A stretch of DNA of 64,000 nucleotides, from the NCBI RefSeq assembly GCF_014217215.1, contig NZ_CP056080.1:2294001-2358000 (forward strand). The letters are read 5' to 3'. Positions 32,660-41,387 of the stretch are shown here, in pieces (within the stretch, counting starts at the first letter, position 1; each line of letters starts with the position of its first letter). The translations under genes were made by a program, and so were the position numbers. This DNA is from Rothia nasimurium (lineage in GTDB: Bacteria > Actinomycetota > Actinomycetes > Actinomycetales > Micrococcaceae). The notes under the pieces are model-generated. The model ran no database searches, was not told the origin of the DNA, and saw only the letters and a program-made list of their open reading frames with translations.

Positions 32660-33792
32660 GTACGGTAAAAGTCACCCGAGGCACCCTAGCCGACGGGCGC
32701 GAAATCATCTTCTTTGATGACTCTGAGCCCTACCTCTCAGGGACAGCGACACGAAATATACAAGATATCCGCCCCTTGGAGTCTCGCACCTTGCCCCCCA
32801 GCGAGGCCGCCTGTATACGCACTGATCCGCTCACCGGTGACTCAGTTACTATTGCTGCACATCGAAATAACCGCACTTTTCTCCCTCCAGCAGACGAAGA
32901 CCCTCTAGCTCCATTGGGGGCTGGATCAGTGCCTGGTGAAATTCCCGAACCAACCTACGATGTTGTTGTTTTTGAGAATCGCTTTCCTTCTCTACAAGGC
33001 CCACTAGAGACCCTCCGTGATGATCCACTTTTCAAAGAAACTACCCCAGGCGGGCGCTGTGAGGTCGTATCTTTTACCCCTGACCAGTACGGTTCTTTCG
33101 GAACTCTGAACTACAGTAGAGCTCGTACAGTAGTTGAGGCCTGGACCCATCGGACCAAGGAACTTTCAGCCCGCCCAGGCATTGCCCAAGTCTTTCCGTT
33201 TGAAAATCGGGGGCAAGAAATCGGAGTGACTCTACCGCATCCTCACGGACAGATTTATGCCTACCCCTACCTCCCCTCCTACACGGCTCAATTAGTACGC
33301 CAGGCAGACACTTGGACGGCTAAAACAGGCGGTGACCTACTAGGTGATGTGCTAGCTGCTGAGCTAGGTGAGAGACACCGCATTGTCGCAGAAACTGAGT
33401 ATTTTGTGGCGTACGTTCCCTACGCTGCTAAGTGGCCTGTTGAGTTCATGGTAGTACCCCGTAGGGCTGCCCGCGATTTTACTGAGCTAACCGAAGAAGA
33501 AAAGGACGAGCTAACTGCTCTCTACTTAGACCTTCTGAATCGCCTAGATCGTTTTTTCCCTGGCGTGGACCAGCTACCCTACATATCAGCCTGGCACCAG
33601 GCTCCTCTCGTTGGGGGGGAAAATATCTCACGCATGTACCTTCATGTTTTCTCGCTCATGCGCTCTCCTGGCAAGATGAAGTACCTCGCTGGCTCAGAAT
33701 CAGCCATGGCAGCCTGGATTAGTGACACTACCCCTGAACGTATCGCGGCCCGCCTGCGCGAATTAGCGCAGCCTACTATTGAGGAGAAATAA
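32656..33792 (+). CDS. galT: Galactose-1-phosphate uridylyltransferase
   Basis: A 378-residue HIT-superfamily enzyme of the Leloir pathway that exchanges UMP between UDP-glucose and galactose-1-phosphate. The active-site HPHGQ is at 195-199 with nucleophile His197. FENRFPSL and GRCEVVSFTPDQYGSF match the family. It overlaps the DeoR stop by 4 bp and the galK start by 1 bp (TAATG), so it is translationally coupled to both. No galE lies in the window. Confidence 0.93.
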   Translation: MSTVKVTRGTLADGREIIFFDDSEPYLSGTATRNIQDIRPLESRTLPPSEAACIRTDPLTGDSVTIAAHRNNRTFLPPADEDPLAPLGAGSVPGEIPEPTYDVVVFENRFPSLQGPLETLRDDPLFKETTPGGRCEVVSFTPDQYGSFGTLNYSRARTVVEAWTHRTKELSARPGIAQVFPFENRGQEIGVTLPHPHGQIYAYPYLPSYTAQLVRQADTWTAKTGGDLLGDVLAAELGERHRIVAETEYFVAYVPYAAKWPVEFMVVPRRAARDFTELTEEEKDELTALYLDLLNRLDRFFPGVDQLPYISAWHQAPLVGGENISRMYLHVFSLMRSPGKMKYLAGSESAMAAWISDTTPERIAARLRELAQPTIEEK

Positions 33793-35120
33793 TGCCTGCG
33801 GTGTGGAAGAAAACTATATCTGCTACAGCACTCATCCAGAACGTTTCCGAAAAGTTCTATTTAGCCTTCGGGTCTAAACCTACCGGGGTATATTCGGCAC
33901 CGGGACGAGCTAACCTACTCGGCGAACACATCGACTACTGCGGGGGTACGGTTCTGCCGTTTGCCCTACCTCAGCGCACCTACATCGCGCTATCTCCCCG
34001 TCAAGACGGCCAGATTCGAGCCATAACTGCTCAGGGCGACGCCGGAGCAACTCCCGATCAGGATGTCAAAACTATTCCTTTCAATGAAGTAGCTCCGGGA
34101 GCGCTCAGTGGCTGGCTATCCTATGTAGCCGGGGTTCCCTGGGCAATGGCAGCCGAAAACCTGGGCGACTTTACAAACTTTGGAGCTGATATAGCCATTG
34201 ACTCATCGGTACCGTTAGGAGCCGGGCTATCATCATCAGCTGCGCTAGAGTGCGCTGTGGCTTTAGGAGTTGACGATATACTCTCAACACAGAATCCTAC
34301 CCGTGAGTGCCTAGCTACTACAGACAAAGGGCGGGCAGCCCTAGCTGCTGCAGCAATTCGTGCTGAAAACGAAATTGCTGGAGCATCGACAGGAGGCATG
34401 GATCAGTCTATTTCATTGCGTGCCTCCGAGGGTGCTGTTCTTGCTATTGATTGCCGTGACTTCTCAACCCGACCTCTGACTATCGATATGGAATCAGCGG
34501 GTCTGGCAATTCTCATTATGGATACTCGTGCCCACCATAACCTTTCAGATGGGCAGTACGCAGCTCGGCGGGCGTCCACGGAGGTAGCGAAAGATGTTCT
34601 AGGTCTAGCAAGTCTGCGCGATGCGTTTGAGGGCACCCCGACCTTGGCAAAGGCTGAGGCTCTGTTGGCCGACTGGGATGCCCGCGTCCGCACGCTGTCT
34701 CTGCCCGAAGGAACCGACCCGGCTACGATGCGAGACGCTTTAGAGCATGTCTGGACTGAAATTGCCCGAGTTGAAGAGTGCATCTCGCTTTTTGAAGATC
34801 CACAGCAGGTTCCAGACAATGCATGGGAACGTCTCGGGGGTCTGCTGAACGACTCGCATGATTCTCTGCGTTACCGCTATAAGGTCTCGTGCGATGAGCT
34901 TGATGTGGCTGTTGAAGCGGCGCGGACCGCTGGCGCATTAGGTGCCCGCATGACCGGTGGCGGGTTCGGGGGATCGGCAATCGCTTTGGTTCATCAGAAC
35001 GAAATCACAGATGTAGCGGATTCAGTTGCTAGTGCCTTCGATAAAGCTGGTTTTGATGCCCCAGAATTCCTGGTGGCTTCTCCGTCCGCTCCCGCTCACG
35101 CCGAGCCTGCGAGGCCTTAA
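33792..35120 (+). CDS. galK: Galactokinase
   Basis: A 442-residue GHMP kinase. The galactokinase signature appears as GRANLLGEHIDYCGG (38-52); the usual N-x-I-G-E-H-T-D-Y-N is slightly varied (Leu, Ile and Cys). The ATP loop is VPLGAGLSSSAALE and the C-terminal GHMP motif is GARMTGGGFGGSAIALV. An additional 25 residues rich in Pro and Ala close the protein. It phosphorylates galactose freed by the divergent alpha-galactosidase. It ends 36 bp before direct repeat B. Confidence 0.92.
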   Translation: MPAVWKKTISATALIQNVSEKFYLAFGSKPTGVYSAPGRANLLGEHIDYCGGTVLPFALPQRTYIALSPRQDGQIRAITAQGDAGATPDQDVKTIPFNEVAPGALSGWLSYVAGVPWAMAAENLGDFTNFGADIAIDSSVPLGAGLSSSAALECAVALGVDDILSTQNPTRECLATTDKGRAALAAAAIRAENEIAGASTGGMDQSISLRASEGAVLAIDCRDFSTRPLTIDMESAGLAILIMDTRAHHNLSDGQYAARRASTEVAKDVLGLASLRDAFEGTPTLAKAEALLADWDARVRTLSLPEGTDPATMRDALEHVWTEIARVEECISLFEDPQQVPDNAWERLGGLLNDSHDSLRYRYKVSCDELDVAVEAARTAGALGARMTGGGFGGSAIALVHQNEITDVADSVASAFDKAGFDAPEFLVASPSAPAHAEPARP

Positions 35121-35178
35121 GAATAGCTGCGTCTGCCCCTGGGGATAGGCCATGTCAGGGGTGCAGCGAACTCATCCT

Positions 35179-35571
35179 CTAGGCGAAGGCGCCGCTCACC
35201 CACATGATGAAAGTGATTGCCAGGAAGGCGAGCAGGGGAACAGAAACTATAACGAGTACGCCCAGAATGAGGGCGATAATCGCGGTTATTTTTTCTCTGT
35301 TTTTCATAAAGAGGGCCCCTATGCCGAACCCCATGGCGCCGAGCCAGGTAAACCCTGTGGGCAGAACTATTCTGAGTTCCCAGTTGAAAAAGATGAGGTT
35401 GATGAACCCTATACAGATCATGAGTAGCACCATCACGAGGGCGGTGAGGCCGTAGGGGTTGAGCTTGTTTGTCTCGTGGGGCGGGCGGACGCCGGTGGGC
35501 TGGGCAGGGTGGGCAGGGGCGGCGGGCAGCGGATAGGACTGATGTTCGGAGTGCCAATGTGTAGTATTCAT
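35179..35571 (-). CDS. Small proline-rich membrane protein, copy B
   Basis: 130 residues from ATG at 35571. It is identical in the membrane part to the protein at 22818-23219 and lacks three residues of the Pro/His/Ala-rich head. The strict conservation of the membrane part argues for a recent duplication or gene conversion. Located between galK (convergent) and the erythronate dehydrogenase-like gene. Function unknown. Confidence 0.7.
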   Translation of the reverse strand: MNTTHWHSEHQSYPLPAAPAHPAQPTGVRPPHETNKLNPYGLTALVMVLLMICIGFINLIFFNWELRIVLPTGFTWLGAMGFGIGALFMKNREKITAIIALILGVLVIVSVPLLAFLAITFIMWVSGAFA

Positions 35572-35620
35572 GGCACCAGTATGGGAAAAAATGTTGGCTC
35601 CCACTAGGTCTTTTAGAAAT

Positions 35621-35682
35621 CTGTGGATAACTCCGGGGTACCCGGCGGGTTTATGACCGAGCATTGCGAGAGTTATCCACAG
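35621..35682. promoter_or_regulatory. Inverted DnaA-box-like pair, copy B
   Basis: CTGTGGATAACTC and GAGTTATCCACAG arms, each with a perfect TTATCCACA (35622-35630 reverse, 35673-35681 forward), upstream of the copy B gene. Confidence 0.6.
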
Positions 35683-35759
35683 ACGCGCCGATAGGCAGGC
35701 ACCTCAAGGAATCACAAGAACAAGTCTGGTAATCCGATTAGCCATGATATTCACTGTGG

Positions 35760-36728
35760 TTACCAGTGGTTACTTTTCATGCCGTCCTGATACTGCATAA
35801 TCACATCATCAAAGCTGGAGTCAGCGATGAACCCGAGAGCCAGCTCCTGACTTACATCAAAAGCACCGGGCCAGGTGCACACTATATCCGCCACGGCAGG
35901 GTTTAGCTCATCGGTTACAAGAGAACGCACAGCTTCTCCTGCAACCCGCTGCAAAGATTCCAACATGCCACCTACAGTCACAGAAATTCCGGGAATATTG
36001 AGCACACGCCATGATGGCAGTTGCTGAGCAGGTACTGATAAAGCGTGAACGAGATTAGAAACAACGGTTTGTGGCGATGACAGCCACATCAAAGTGGTGT
36101 GAGGGACCGGGCAGGTAGCATCAATACCGTTTAGTGGCTCGCGGATGATACCTGAGGCGAACGATGACGCTGCCGAGTTAGGAACCCCGGGACGCACTGA
36201 GATAGTAGGCAAGCGGCATACTAGCCCGTCGATGTAGCCCTTACGGGTGTATTCATTGACCAGCAATTCTCCGATCGCTTTAGTAGCCCCATAGGTAGAA
36301 TCTGGGTGGATTCCCCAGGAGGCAGGAACCACATCAGGAAGTGCACCCCCAAACACCGCCAAAGATGAGGTGAAAATAAACTTAGGTGTAACGCCCACCA
36401 CTCGGGCACGCTCTAAAAGCAAGCGGGTGGCATCTACATTGATACTCATTGCCCCATCAAAATTATTGGCAGATCCTCCCGAGAGTACAGCTGCGAGATG
36501 ATAGATGACCGCAGTATCTGAAGTAATAACAGATTCAATAAAACCAGGGTCTGATATATCCCCCACCATGCTTCTAACCCGGGCATCTTCCACCGAAGCA
36601 GCAACCAAATCCACAGCTACTATGCCGTCAAAATCTATAGGTTCTATCGCACTATCTTTGAGATGAAGCAGAGTTTTGATGAGTTGGGTGCCAAGAAAAC
36701 CTGCGCCACCTGTAATCACAATGTCCAT
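35760..36728 (-). CDS. NAD-dependent epimerase/dehydratase-family dehydrogenase, DenD-like
   Basis: A 322-residue extended short-chain dehydrogenase. The Rossmann motif GGAGFLG is at 7-13, Ser121/Ser122 and the Y-x3-K pair Tyr146/Lys150 (YGATK) form the catalytic set. It could be mistaken for galE because of the nearby galactose genes. However, the pattern LSGGSANNFDGAMSINVDATRLLLE and its pairing with a DUF1537-type kinase locus fit D-erythronate 4-dehydrogenase (DenD). It is the second gene of a leftward unit after the GntR gene. Assignment to erythronate is inference. Confidence 0.75.
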   Translation of the reverse strand: MDIVITGGAGFLGTQLIKTLLHLKDSAIEPIDFDGIVAVDLVAASVEDARVRSMVGDISDPGFIESVITSDTAVIYHLAAVLSGGSANNFDGAMSINVDATRLLLERARVVGVTPKFIFTSSLAVFGGALPDVVPASWGIHPDSTYGATKAIGELLVNEYTRKGYIDGLVCRLPTISVRPGVPNSAASSFASGIIREPLNGIDATCPVPHTTLMWLSSPQTVVSNLVHALSVPAQQLPSWRVLNIPGISVTVGGMLESLQRVAGEAVRSLVTDELNPAVADIVCTWPGAFDVSQELALGFIADSSFDDVIMQYQDGMKSNHW

Positions 36729-36760
36729 AATTCTCCATTCAAGCTATTAGCCACTGATAT

Positions 36761-37450
36761 CTATTGAGCGAGAGTCTTCTTTATGCCCTCAGAGGTCTGC
36801 AACATATGGGATTCCATCGCTGCGCGTGCAGCCATTTCATCGCGTGTGGTAAGCGCTTGGTATATAGCCCTATGCCAGTGCTGAGCTTCTTGCCGAACAT
36901 CAGCTGAAGAGGAAGTTTTTTGGCGAATAGAGCGAAGAATTGTTTCAAGACTGTCATATGTTGCAGTGATGTATTCATTAGCAGCCGCGTCAAAGATAAG
37001 GCGATGAAACGCCATGTCAGCAGCTACAACCGCCTCAATATCGTGAGAATCCATCACGACTAGAAGATCTTTCATCTGTTCGAGGTCATTATCGGAAATA
37101 CGTCGAGCGGCGAGAGCAACCGCCCCTACCTCAACGATTGTGCGAGCTTCCATTAGTTCAAGAGCCCAAGCAAGGGGATCTCCAGTGAGCTTCCCTCGAG
37201 TAATAGCAATATCCGGGTCTAAGATAGACCACGTCTCTGCATGGGCTAGCTGGTTGCGACGCCCATGAGCAACGTCAAGAACACCACGGGCAGCTAAATA
37301 TTTAACAGCTTCGCGAACTGTAAGTCGAGAGACCCCGTAGTGCTCAGCCAGTTCTGCTTCGGAGGGCATAGATTGCCCTACCGTATACCGGCCACGCTCA
37401 ATATCAAACAGAACCTCTTCGATAACGCGCTCAGCTTTTAGCCTGCTCAC
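36761..37450 (-). CDS. FCD-type GntR-family regulator of the acid-sugar locus
   Basis: A 229-residue GntR regulator. The N-terminal winged helix is IEEVLFDIERGRYTVGQSMPSEAELAEHYGVSRLTVREAVKYLAARGVL (about 9-57). The C-terminal FCD effector domain (about 85-220) has the metal-binding acidic/His pattern (DMAFHRLIF, AMESH). It is divergent from the GntP-kinase-dehydrogenase operon and co-directional with the DenD-like gene, so it probably controls both. The effector is likely a four-carbon acid sugar. Confidence 0.88.
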   Translation of the reverse strand: MSRLKAERVIEEVLFDIERGRYTVGQSMPSEAELAEHYGVSRLTVREAVKYLAARGVLDVAHGRRNQLAHAETWSILDPDIAITRGKLTGDPLAWALELMEARTIVEVGAVALAARRISDNDLEQMKDLLVVMDSHDIEAVVAADMAFHRLIFDAAANEYITATYDSLETILRSIRQKTSSSADVRQEAQHWHRAIYQALTTRDEMAARAAMESHMLQTSEGIKKTLAQ

Positions 37451-37474
37451 AACTCTCCTCTTCTTAGTTTCATA

Positions 37475-37502
37475 TTGACTCTATGATATAAACTACTATA
37501 CT
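37475..37502 (+). promoter_or_regulatory. Promoter of the GntP-kinase-dehydrogenase operon
   Basis: TTGACT at 37475-37480, 16-bp spacer, TATACT at 37497-37502; close to the vegetative consensus. A tandem ATCAGATATCAGAT at about 37504-37517 just downstream is a candidate GntR site. GAGGA precedes the GntP start. Confidence 0.65.
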
Positions 37503-37569
37503 CATCAGATATCAGATAAGTTTAAGCTGTTACAGCCCCCCTGAACAGCTAGAGATCAACGAGGATTTC

Positions 37570-38964
37570 ATGGCAACAAGTACGCTCGTCCTGCTCGGAC
37601 TCGCATCCGTCACAGCGATTCTGGCACTCATCATTAAGGGCAAAGCCCACCCCTTCCTGGCCCTATTGGTCGTCTCCGTCGCTCTGGCTCTAGTCGGCGG
37701 CATTCCCCTGGCAGAAGTTGTTCCCACCCTAACCGCAGGTATGGGCAAAACCCTGGGCTCCGTCGCTCTCATCGTTACACTAGGCGCCATGATGGGTCGC
37801 ATCATCGAGGTCTCCGGTGGCGCGGATGTCCTCGCCAAAACCCTGCTAGATAAGTTCGGACCCAAGCGTGCCCCATGGGCCCTCGGCGTCGCGTCCTTCC
37901 TCTTTGGTATTCCCGTCTTCGTTGACGTTGCCCTTATCGTTCTTATTCCTATCGTCCTCTCCGTTGGTCGCCGTCTACAGGGCAACATGCTCAACTACGC
38001 CCTGCCTACCGTGCTGGCCCTACTAACCGTCCACGTCGTGCTTCCCCCGCACCCCGGCATCGTCGGTGGCGCCCAGCTCATGGGCGCAAACGTTGGTATG
38101 GTCCTGCTGATCGGTCTGGTGCCTGCCGCTATCATGTGGTTCGTCGCCCAGCTCATCATCCCATCCATTACCAAGCGAGTCTTCTCCCCTGTCCCCATGA
38201 TTGATGCTGCAGCTGCCGCTGAAATGGGCCAGGAACTCGACGAAGATGCCAACACTCAGTCCTTCCCCGTCGTCAAGAATCCGCCCTCAGTCGGCCTCAT
38301 TGTCGCTCTCATCCTGACCCCGCTCTTCCTCATCATGGGAGCCACCGTTTCAGCTATGATCATGCCTGAGGACGACCCCATCCGTACTTTCCTTGGCTTT
38401 ATCGGCGCATCCCCCATGGCCCTGCTCATCGGCGTTATTCTCTCCACTGCACTGCTTGGCTACCGCCGTGGATGGGGCCTAACCGAGGCTGAAGACGTTA
38501 TCAACTCATCCCTACCCCCGGTTGCAGCCGTCATCCTAATTACCGGCGCAGGTGGCACCTTCGGCCACGTCCTTTCCACCACCGGTGTTGCTACCGCAGT
38601 TGCTGAAGTCCTGGCAGCTAGCGGTCTTCATATCCTGGTTCTGGCCTGGATCATGGCAGCGCTCATCCGCGCTGCTCAGGGATCTGCAACCGTCTCGACC
38701 CTCACCACTGCGCCTCTGCTAGCGCCTCTGGTCGCCACCATGGAACTAGCTCCCCTACAGATTGCTCTGGTGACTGTCACCATTGGCATCGGGTCCATGG
38801 CTCTATCACACGTCAATGACTCGCTCTTCTGGGTCTGGTCACGCTACTTCAAGGTCACCACCGCAAATGCTCTGAAGTCCTACAGTATCGTTACCACTTT
38901 TGCTTCCATCGTGGGCTTTATCGTTTGCCTACTCATGTGGCCCCTTATCGGCATGATTGCCTAA
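37570..38964 (+). CDS. GntP-family acid-sugar permease
   Basis: A 464-residue, highly hydrophobic permease of the gluconate:H+ symporter (GntP) family. Recognisable segments include KGKAHPFLALLVVSVALALVGG, GGADVLAKTLLDKFGPKRAPWALGVASFLFGIPVFVDVALIVLIPIVLSV and the C-terminal HVNDSLFWVWSRYFKVTTANALKSYSIVTT. About 12 helices are predicted. It is the first gene of the operon with the DUF1537-type kinase. Import of erythronate, threonate or a similar acid is likely. Confidence 0.92.
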   Translation: MATSTLVLLGLASVTAILALIIKGKAHPFLALLVVSVALALVGGIPLAEVVPTLTAGMGKTLGSVALIVTLGAMMGRIIEVSGGADVLAKTLLDKFGPKRAPWALGVASFLFGIPVFVDVALIVLIPIVLSVGRRLQGNMLNYALPTVLALLTVHVVLPPHPGIVGGAQLMGANVGMVLLIGLVPAAIMWFVAQLIIPSITKRVFSPVPMIDAAAAAEMGQELDEDANTQSFPVVKNPPSVGLIVALILTPLFLIMGATVSAMIMPEDDPIRTFLGFIGASPMALLIGVILSTALLGYRRGWGLTEAEDVINSSLPPVAAVILITGAGGTFGHVLSTTGVATAVAEVLAASGLHILVLAWIMAALIRAAQGSATVSTLTTAPLLAPLVATMELAPLQIALVTVTIGIGSMALSHVNDSLFWVWSRYFKVTTANALKSYSIVTTFASIVGFIVCLLMWPLIGMIA

Positions 38965-38982
38965 AGACAGATATTCCTTTCC

Positions 38983-39014
38983 GCCTGCCAGCAGGCTGAT
39001 TCCTACTGGCAGGC
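38983..39014 (+). terminator. Hairpin between permease and kinase genes
   Basis: Perfect 9-bp arms GCCTGCCAG / CTGGCAGGC with a 14-base loop and no U-tract. More likely an mRNA processing or stabilising element than a full terminator. Confidence 0.45.
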
Positions 39015-39038
39015 ATCCACATCCGTTGAAAGACCGCA

Positions 39039-40382
39039 ATGCTCACTTCACCCCGTCGACTGCTCGTCCTCGATGACGACCCCACCGGCTCCCAGTGCGT
39101 TTCTAACGTCCAGGTCGCTTTCGAAGAAGATGCTGCCCTTATCGCAACTACCCTCGAAGAACCCGGTTCAACCTGCTTCGTCCTGACCAACACCCGAGCT
39201 CTTGATGAGGCTGAAGCTGTCGCTAAGAACCGACGCATTCTAGCTGGCGTACTCGCCGAACGGGGCGCCGAGGGCCTCCACCTTGTCTCCCGTTCAGACT
39301 CCACCCTCCGCGGGCACGTCATCGCCGAACCCAATGCTCTGGCCGACGCTCTGGCTGAAGCTGGAGTTGAAGCCGACGCCTTCCTCTTCTGCCCCGCCAT
39401 GATTGAGGCAGGCCGGTTCACCGAAGACAACGTTCACTACGCTGTAGTCGACGGCCAGCCTGTTCGTGTTGAAGACACTGATTTCGCCCGCGACGCAACC
39501 TTTGGCTACAAGAACTCAGACCTCACCACTTTCTTGGAAGAGAAATCCGGTGGTGCTATTGCTGCTACTGACGTGATTACGCTAAGCCTCACCGATATCC
39601 GTGAAGGTGGGGTCGAAGCCATCAAGCAGAAACTGGCCGGGGTGAGCAAACGGCAATGGGTCGTTATCAATGCCACCGACTACTCCGATATGGAGATTGT
39701 CGCCGACGCTATCACCCAGCTCGAAGCTGCCGGCAAGGTTTTCATCACCCGTTGCGGCCCCTCTTTCGTTCGTCCCCTGGCTGGACAGCAAGGCACTAAC
39801 GTTCTGACCTCCGAGAGCATTACTCTTGAGAGCGACCGCCTACCCCACGGGCTGCTCGTTGTTGGTTCCCACGTTGGTCTCACCACCGCCCAACTAGCCG
39901 AAGTTCAGGTATCTAGCGGACTTGCTGAATTTGAACTCCAGGTCGAAAAACTCCTCGACCCGGCAACCCGCGCCCCCCATCTTGACGAGATGGTCGAAGC
40001 CGTCCGCGCCGAACTCGAAACTAACGACTGTGTGGTCTACACCAGCCGCACCCTCATCTCCACTGAAGACCCCGCCGAATCTCTTGCTATCGCCCGCAGC
40101 GTCTCAGATGCCGTCGTTGAGGTCGTGCAACGAGTACGGTCCGCCCGCCCAGCCTGGGTCATTGCAAAGGGTGGTATCACCTCCCACGAGGTAGCCCACA
40201 AGGGATTAGGCATTCGCCTCGCTACCGCTGAGGGTCAATTCTTTCCCGGTCAGATTTCCCTCTTCACACCACAGGACGCACCCACCGAAGTGCTCGGTGC
40301 CCCCTACGTAGTATTCCCCGGCAATGTCGGTGGCCGTACAGCCCTTGCCGAGGTCGTTGCCCGCCTCAAAAGTGCAGCTTAA
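39039..40382 (+). CDS. Four-carbon acid sugar kinase (DUF1537 family)
   Basis: A 447-residue member of the DUF1537 kinase family. The N-terminal substrate domain starts RRLLVLDDDPTGSQCVSNVQVAF with the family DDDPTGxQ motif (about 10-17) and continues with SRSDSTLRGH. The nucleotide-binding C-terminal domain has VVGSHVGLTTAQL, VIAKGGITSHEVA and GAPYVVFPGNVGG. Such kinases phosphorylate D-erythronate, L- or D-threonate derivatives. The neighbouring dehydrogenases suggest a 3-oxo-tetronate substrate (OtnK-like), though DtnK-type activity is possible. Confidence 0.88.
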   Translation: MLTSPRRLLVLDDDPTGSQCVSNVQVAFEEDAALIATTLEEPGSTCFVLTNTRALDEAEAVAKNRRILAGVLAERGAEGLHLVSRSDSTLRGHVIAEPNALADALAEAGVEADAFLFCPAMIEAGRFTEDNVHYAVVDGQPVRVEDTDFARDATFGYKNSDLTTFLEEKSGGAIAATDVITLSLTDIREGGVEAIKQKLAGVSKRQWVVINATDYSDMEIVADAITQLEAAGKVFITRCGPSFVRPLAGQQGTNVLTSESITLESDRLPHGLLVVGSHVGLTTAQLAEVQVSSGLAEFELQVEKLLDPATRAPHLDEMVEAVRAELETNDCVVYTSRTLISTEDPAESLAIARSVSDAVVEVVQRVRSARPAWVIAKGGITSHEVAHKGLGIRLATAEGQFFPGQISLFTPQDAPTEVLGAPYVVFPGNVGGRTALAEVVARLKSAA

Positions 40383-40414
40383 TTTCACAATCATCTCTCA
40401 CAAAGGAAAATACC

Positions 40415-41287
40415 GTGTCACTTAACGTCGCCTGGATTGGTCTCGGAGCAATGGGGGCACCCATGGCTCTTGTCACCGCAGCAGCAGGTCACACCGTCAC
40501 CGCCTTCGACATGAACCCCGCCGCCCAAGAAGCAGTTGCTCCTTCTGTTACTTCTGCACCCACCGCCCAAGAAGCAGCCACCGGGGCAGATGTCGTTGTC
40601 ATCATGGTCGCCACCGGCGCCCAGCTGAACTCCGTGCTCTTCGGAGAACAGGGCATTGCCCCCGTACTGACCTCAGCAACCCGCATACTGGTCATGTCAA
40701 CAGTTGGCCCCGCAGCAGTTGAATCAGCAGCAGCCCAGCTTGCTTCCGTGACTACCCACTTAGTGGACGCTCCCGTTTCAGGTGGTGTTGCCCGTGCAGG
40801 CACTGGCGACCTGCTCGTCATGGTTGGCGGTGCTGCTGAAGACATCGACTTTGTAGCCCCCCTGCTTGAAGCCATGGCCTCCAACTGGCCAGTTGTGGGC
40901 TCACGCGTTGGTGATGGCCAGCGCTTCAAGGTCGTCAATCAGCTTCTTTGCGGCGTGCACATCGCTGCTGCGGGTGAAGCTCTTGCACTTGCAGATTCCA
41001 TGGGCCTGGATGTTGAGCAGTGCCACCAGGTACTCAACACAGGGGCAGCTCACTCCTTCATGTTCAACGACCGCGGAACCCGAATGGTCACCGAAGATTT
41101 CGACAATGTACGCTCAGCCCTTGATATTTTCGTTAAGGATATGGGTCTGGTGACCGATGCGGCTCGTCAGGTCGCTCAGCCTGTTCCTCTAGCCTCTGCT
41201 GCCGAACAACTTTATGTACGCGGACGCCGTGAGGGTCTGGGACGTAAAGATGACTCCATTGTCTATCAGCTGCTCAAAGACCAGTAG
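40415..41287 (+). CDS. 3-hydroxyacid dehydrogenase family enzyme, LtnD-like
   Basis: A 290-residue beta-hydroxyacid dehydrogenase. NAD(P)-binding GLGAMG at 9-14; substrate segment DAPVSGGVARAGTGDLLVMVGG; catalytic Lys in the RFKVVNQLLCGVHIAAAGEAL helix; C-terminal GRKDDSIVYQLL. It follows the kinase by 32 bp. In described tetronate pathways LtnD oxidises L-threonate to the 2-oxo acid that is then acted on by isomerase, kinase and aldolase. Those last enzymes (OtnI, OtnC) are not in this window. Confidence 0.85.
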   Translation: MSLNVAWIGLGAMGAPMALVTAAAGHTVTAFDMNPAAQEAVAPSVTSAPTAQEAATGADVVVIMVATGAQLNSVLFGEQGIAPVLTSATRILVMSTVGPAAVESAAAQLASVTTHLVDAPVSGGVARAGTGDLLVMVGGAAEDIDFVAPLLEAMASNWPVVGSRVGDGQRFKVVNQLLCGVHIAAAGEALALADSMGLDVEQCHQVLNTGAAHSFMFNDRGTRMVTEDFDNVRSALDIFVKDMGLVTDAARQVAQPVPLASAAEQLYVRGRREGLGRKDDSIVYQLLKDQ

Positions 41288-41315
41288 TCGGCATTTTTGC
41301 CCCACTATTTAACGA

Positions 41316-41346
41316 GAGAAAGCGAGCCATCTGGCTCGCTTTTCTC
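41316..41346. terminator. Intrinsic terminator after the acid-sugar operon
   Basis: GAGAAAGCGAGCC, loop ATCT, GGCTCGCTTTTCTC: a 13-bp stem with one bulged T and a run of four Ts in the 3' arm. Confidence 0.85.
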
Positions 41347-41387
41347 AAACACACACATTTCTCGCGACCCTCACGGGCAAGGAAACC

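Larger units (their letters stand above)
35157..35710. repeat. 0.55-kb direct repeat, copy B
   Basis: Right-hand copy of the repeat at 22797-23358, same orientation. It carries the same small gene (9 bp shorter) and the same inverted TTATCCACA pair at 35621-35682. No inverted terminal repeats, transposase or clear target-site duplication are visible at its edges. Confidence 0.9.

Noticed and set aside
22797-35710. Composite transposon
   Set aside because: Repeat copies have no transposase, no terminal inverted repeats and no visible target duplication.
35760-36728. UDP-glucose 4-epimerase (galE)
   Set aside because: It is in a unit with a GntR gene and next to acid-sugar genes, not in the DeoR-galT-galK operon. 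The DenD interpretation fits better, although the fold is shared.
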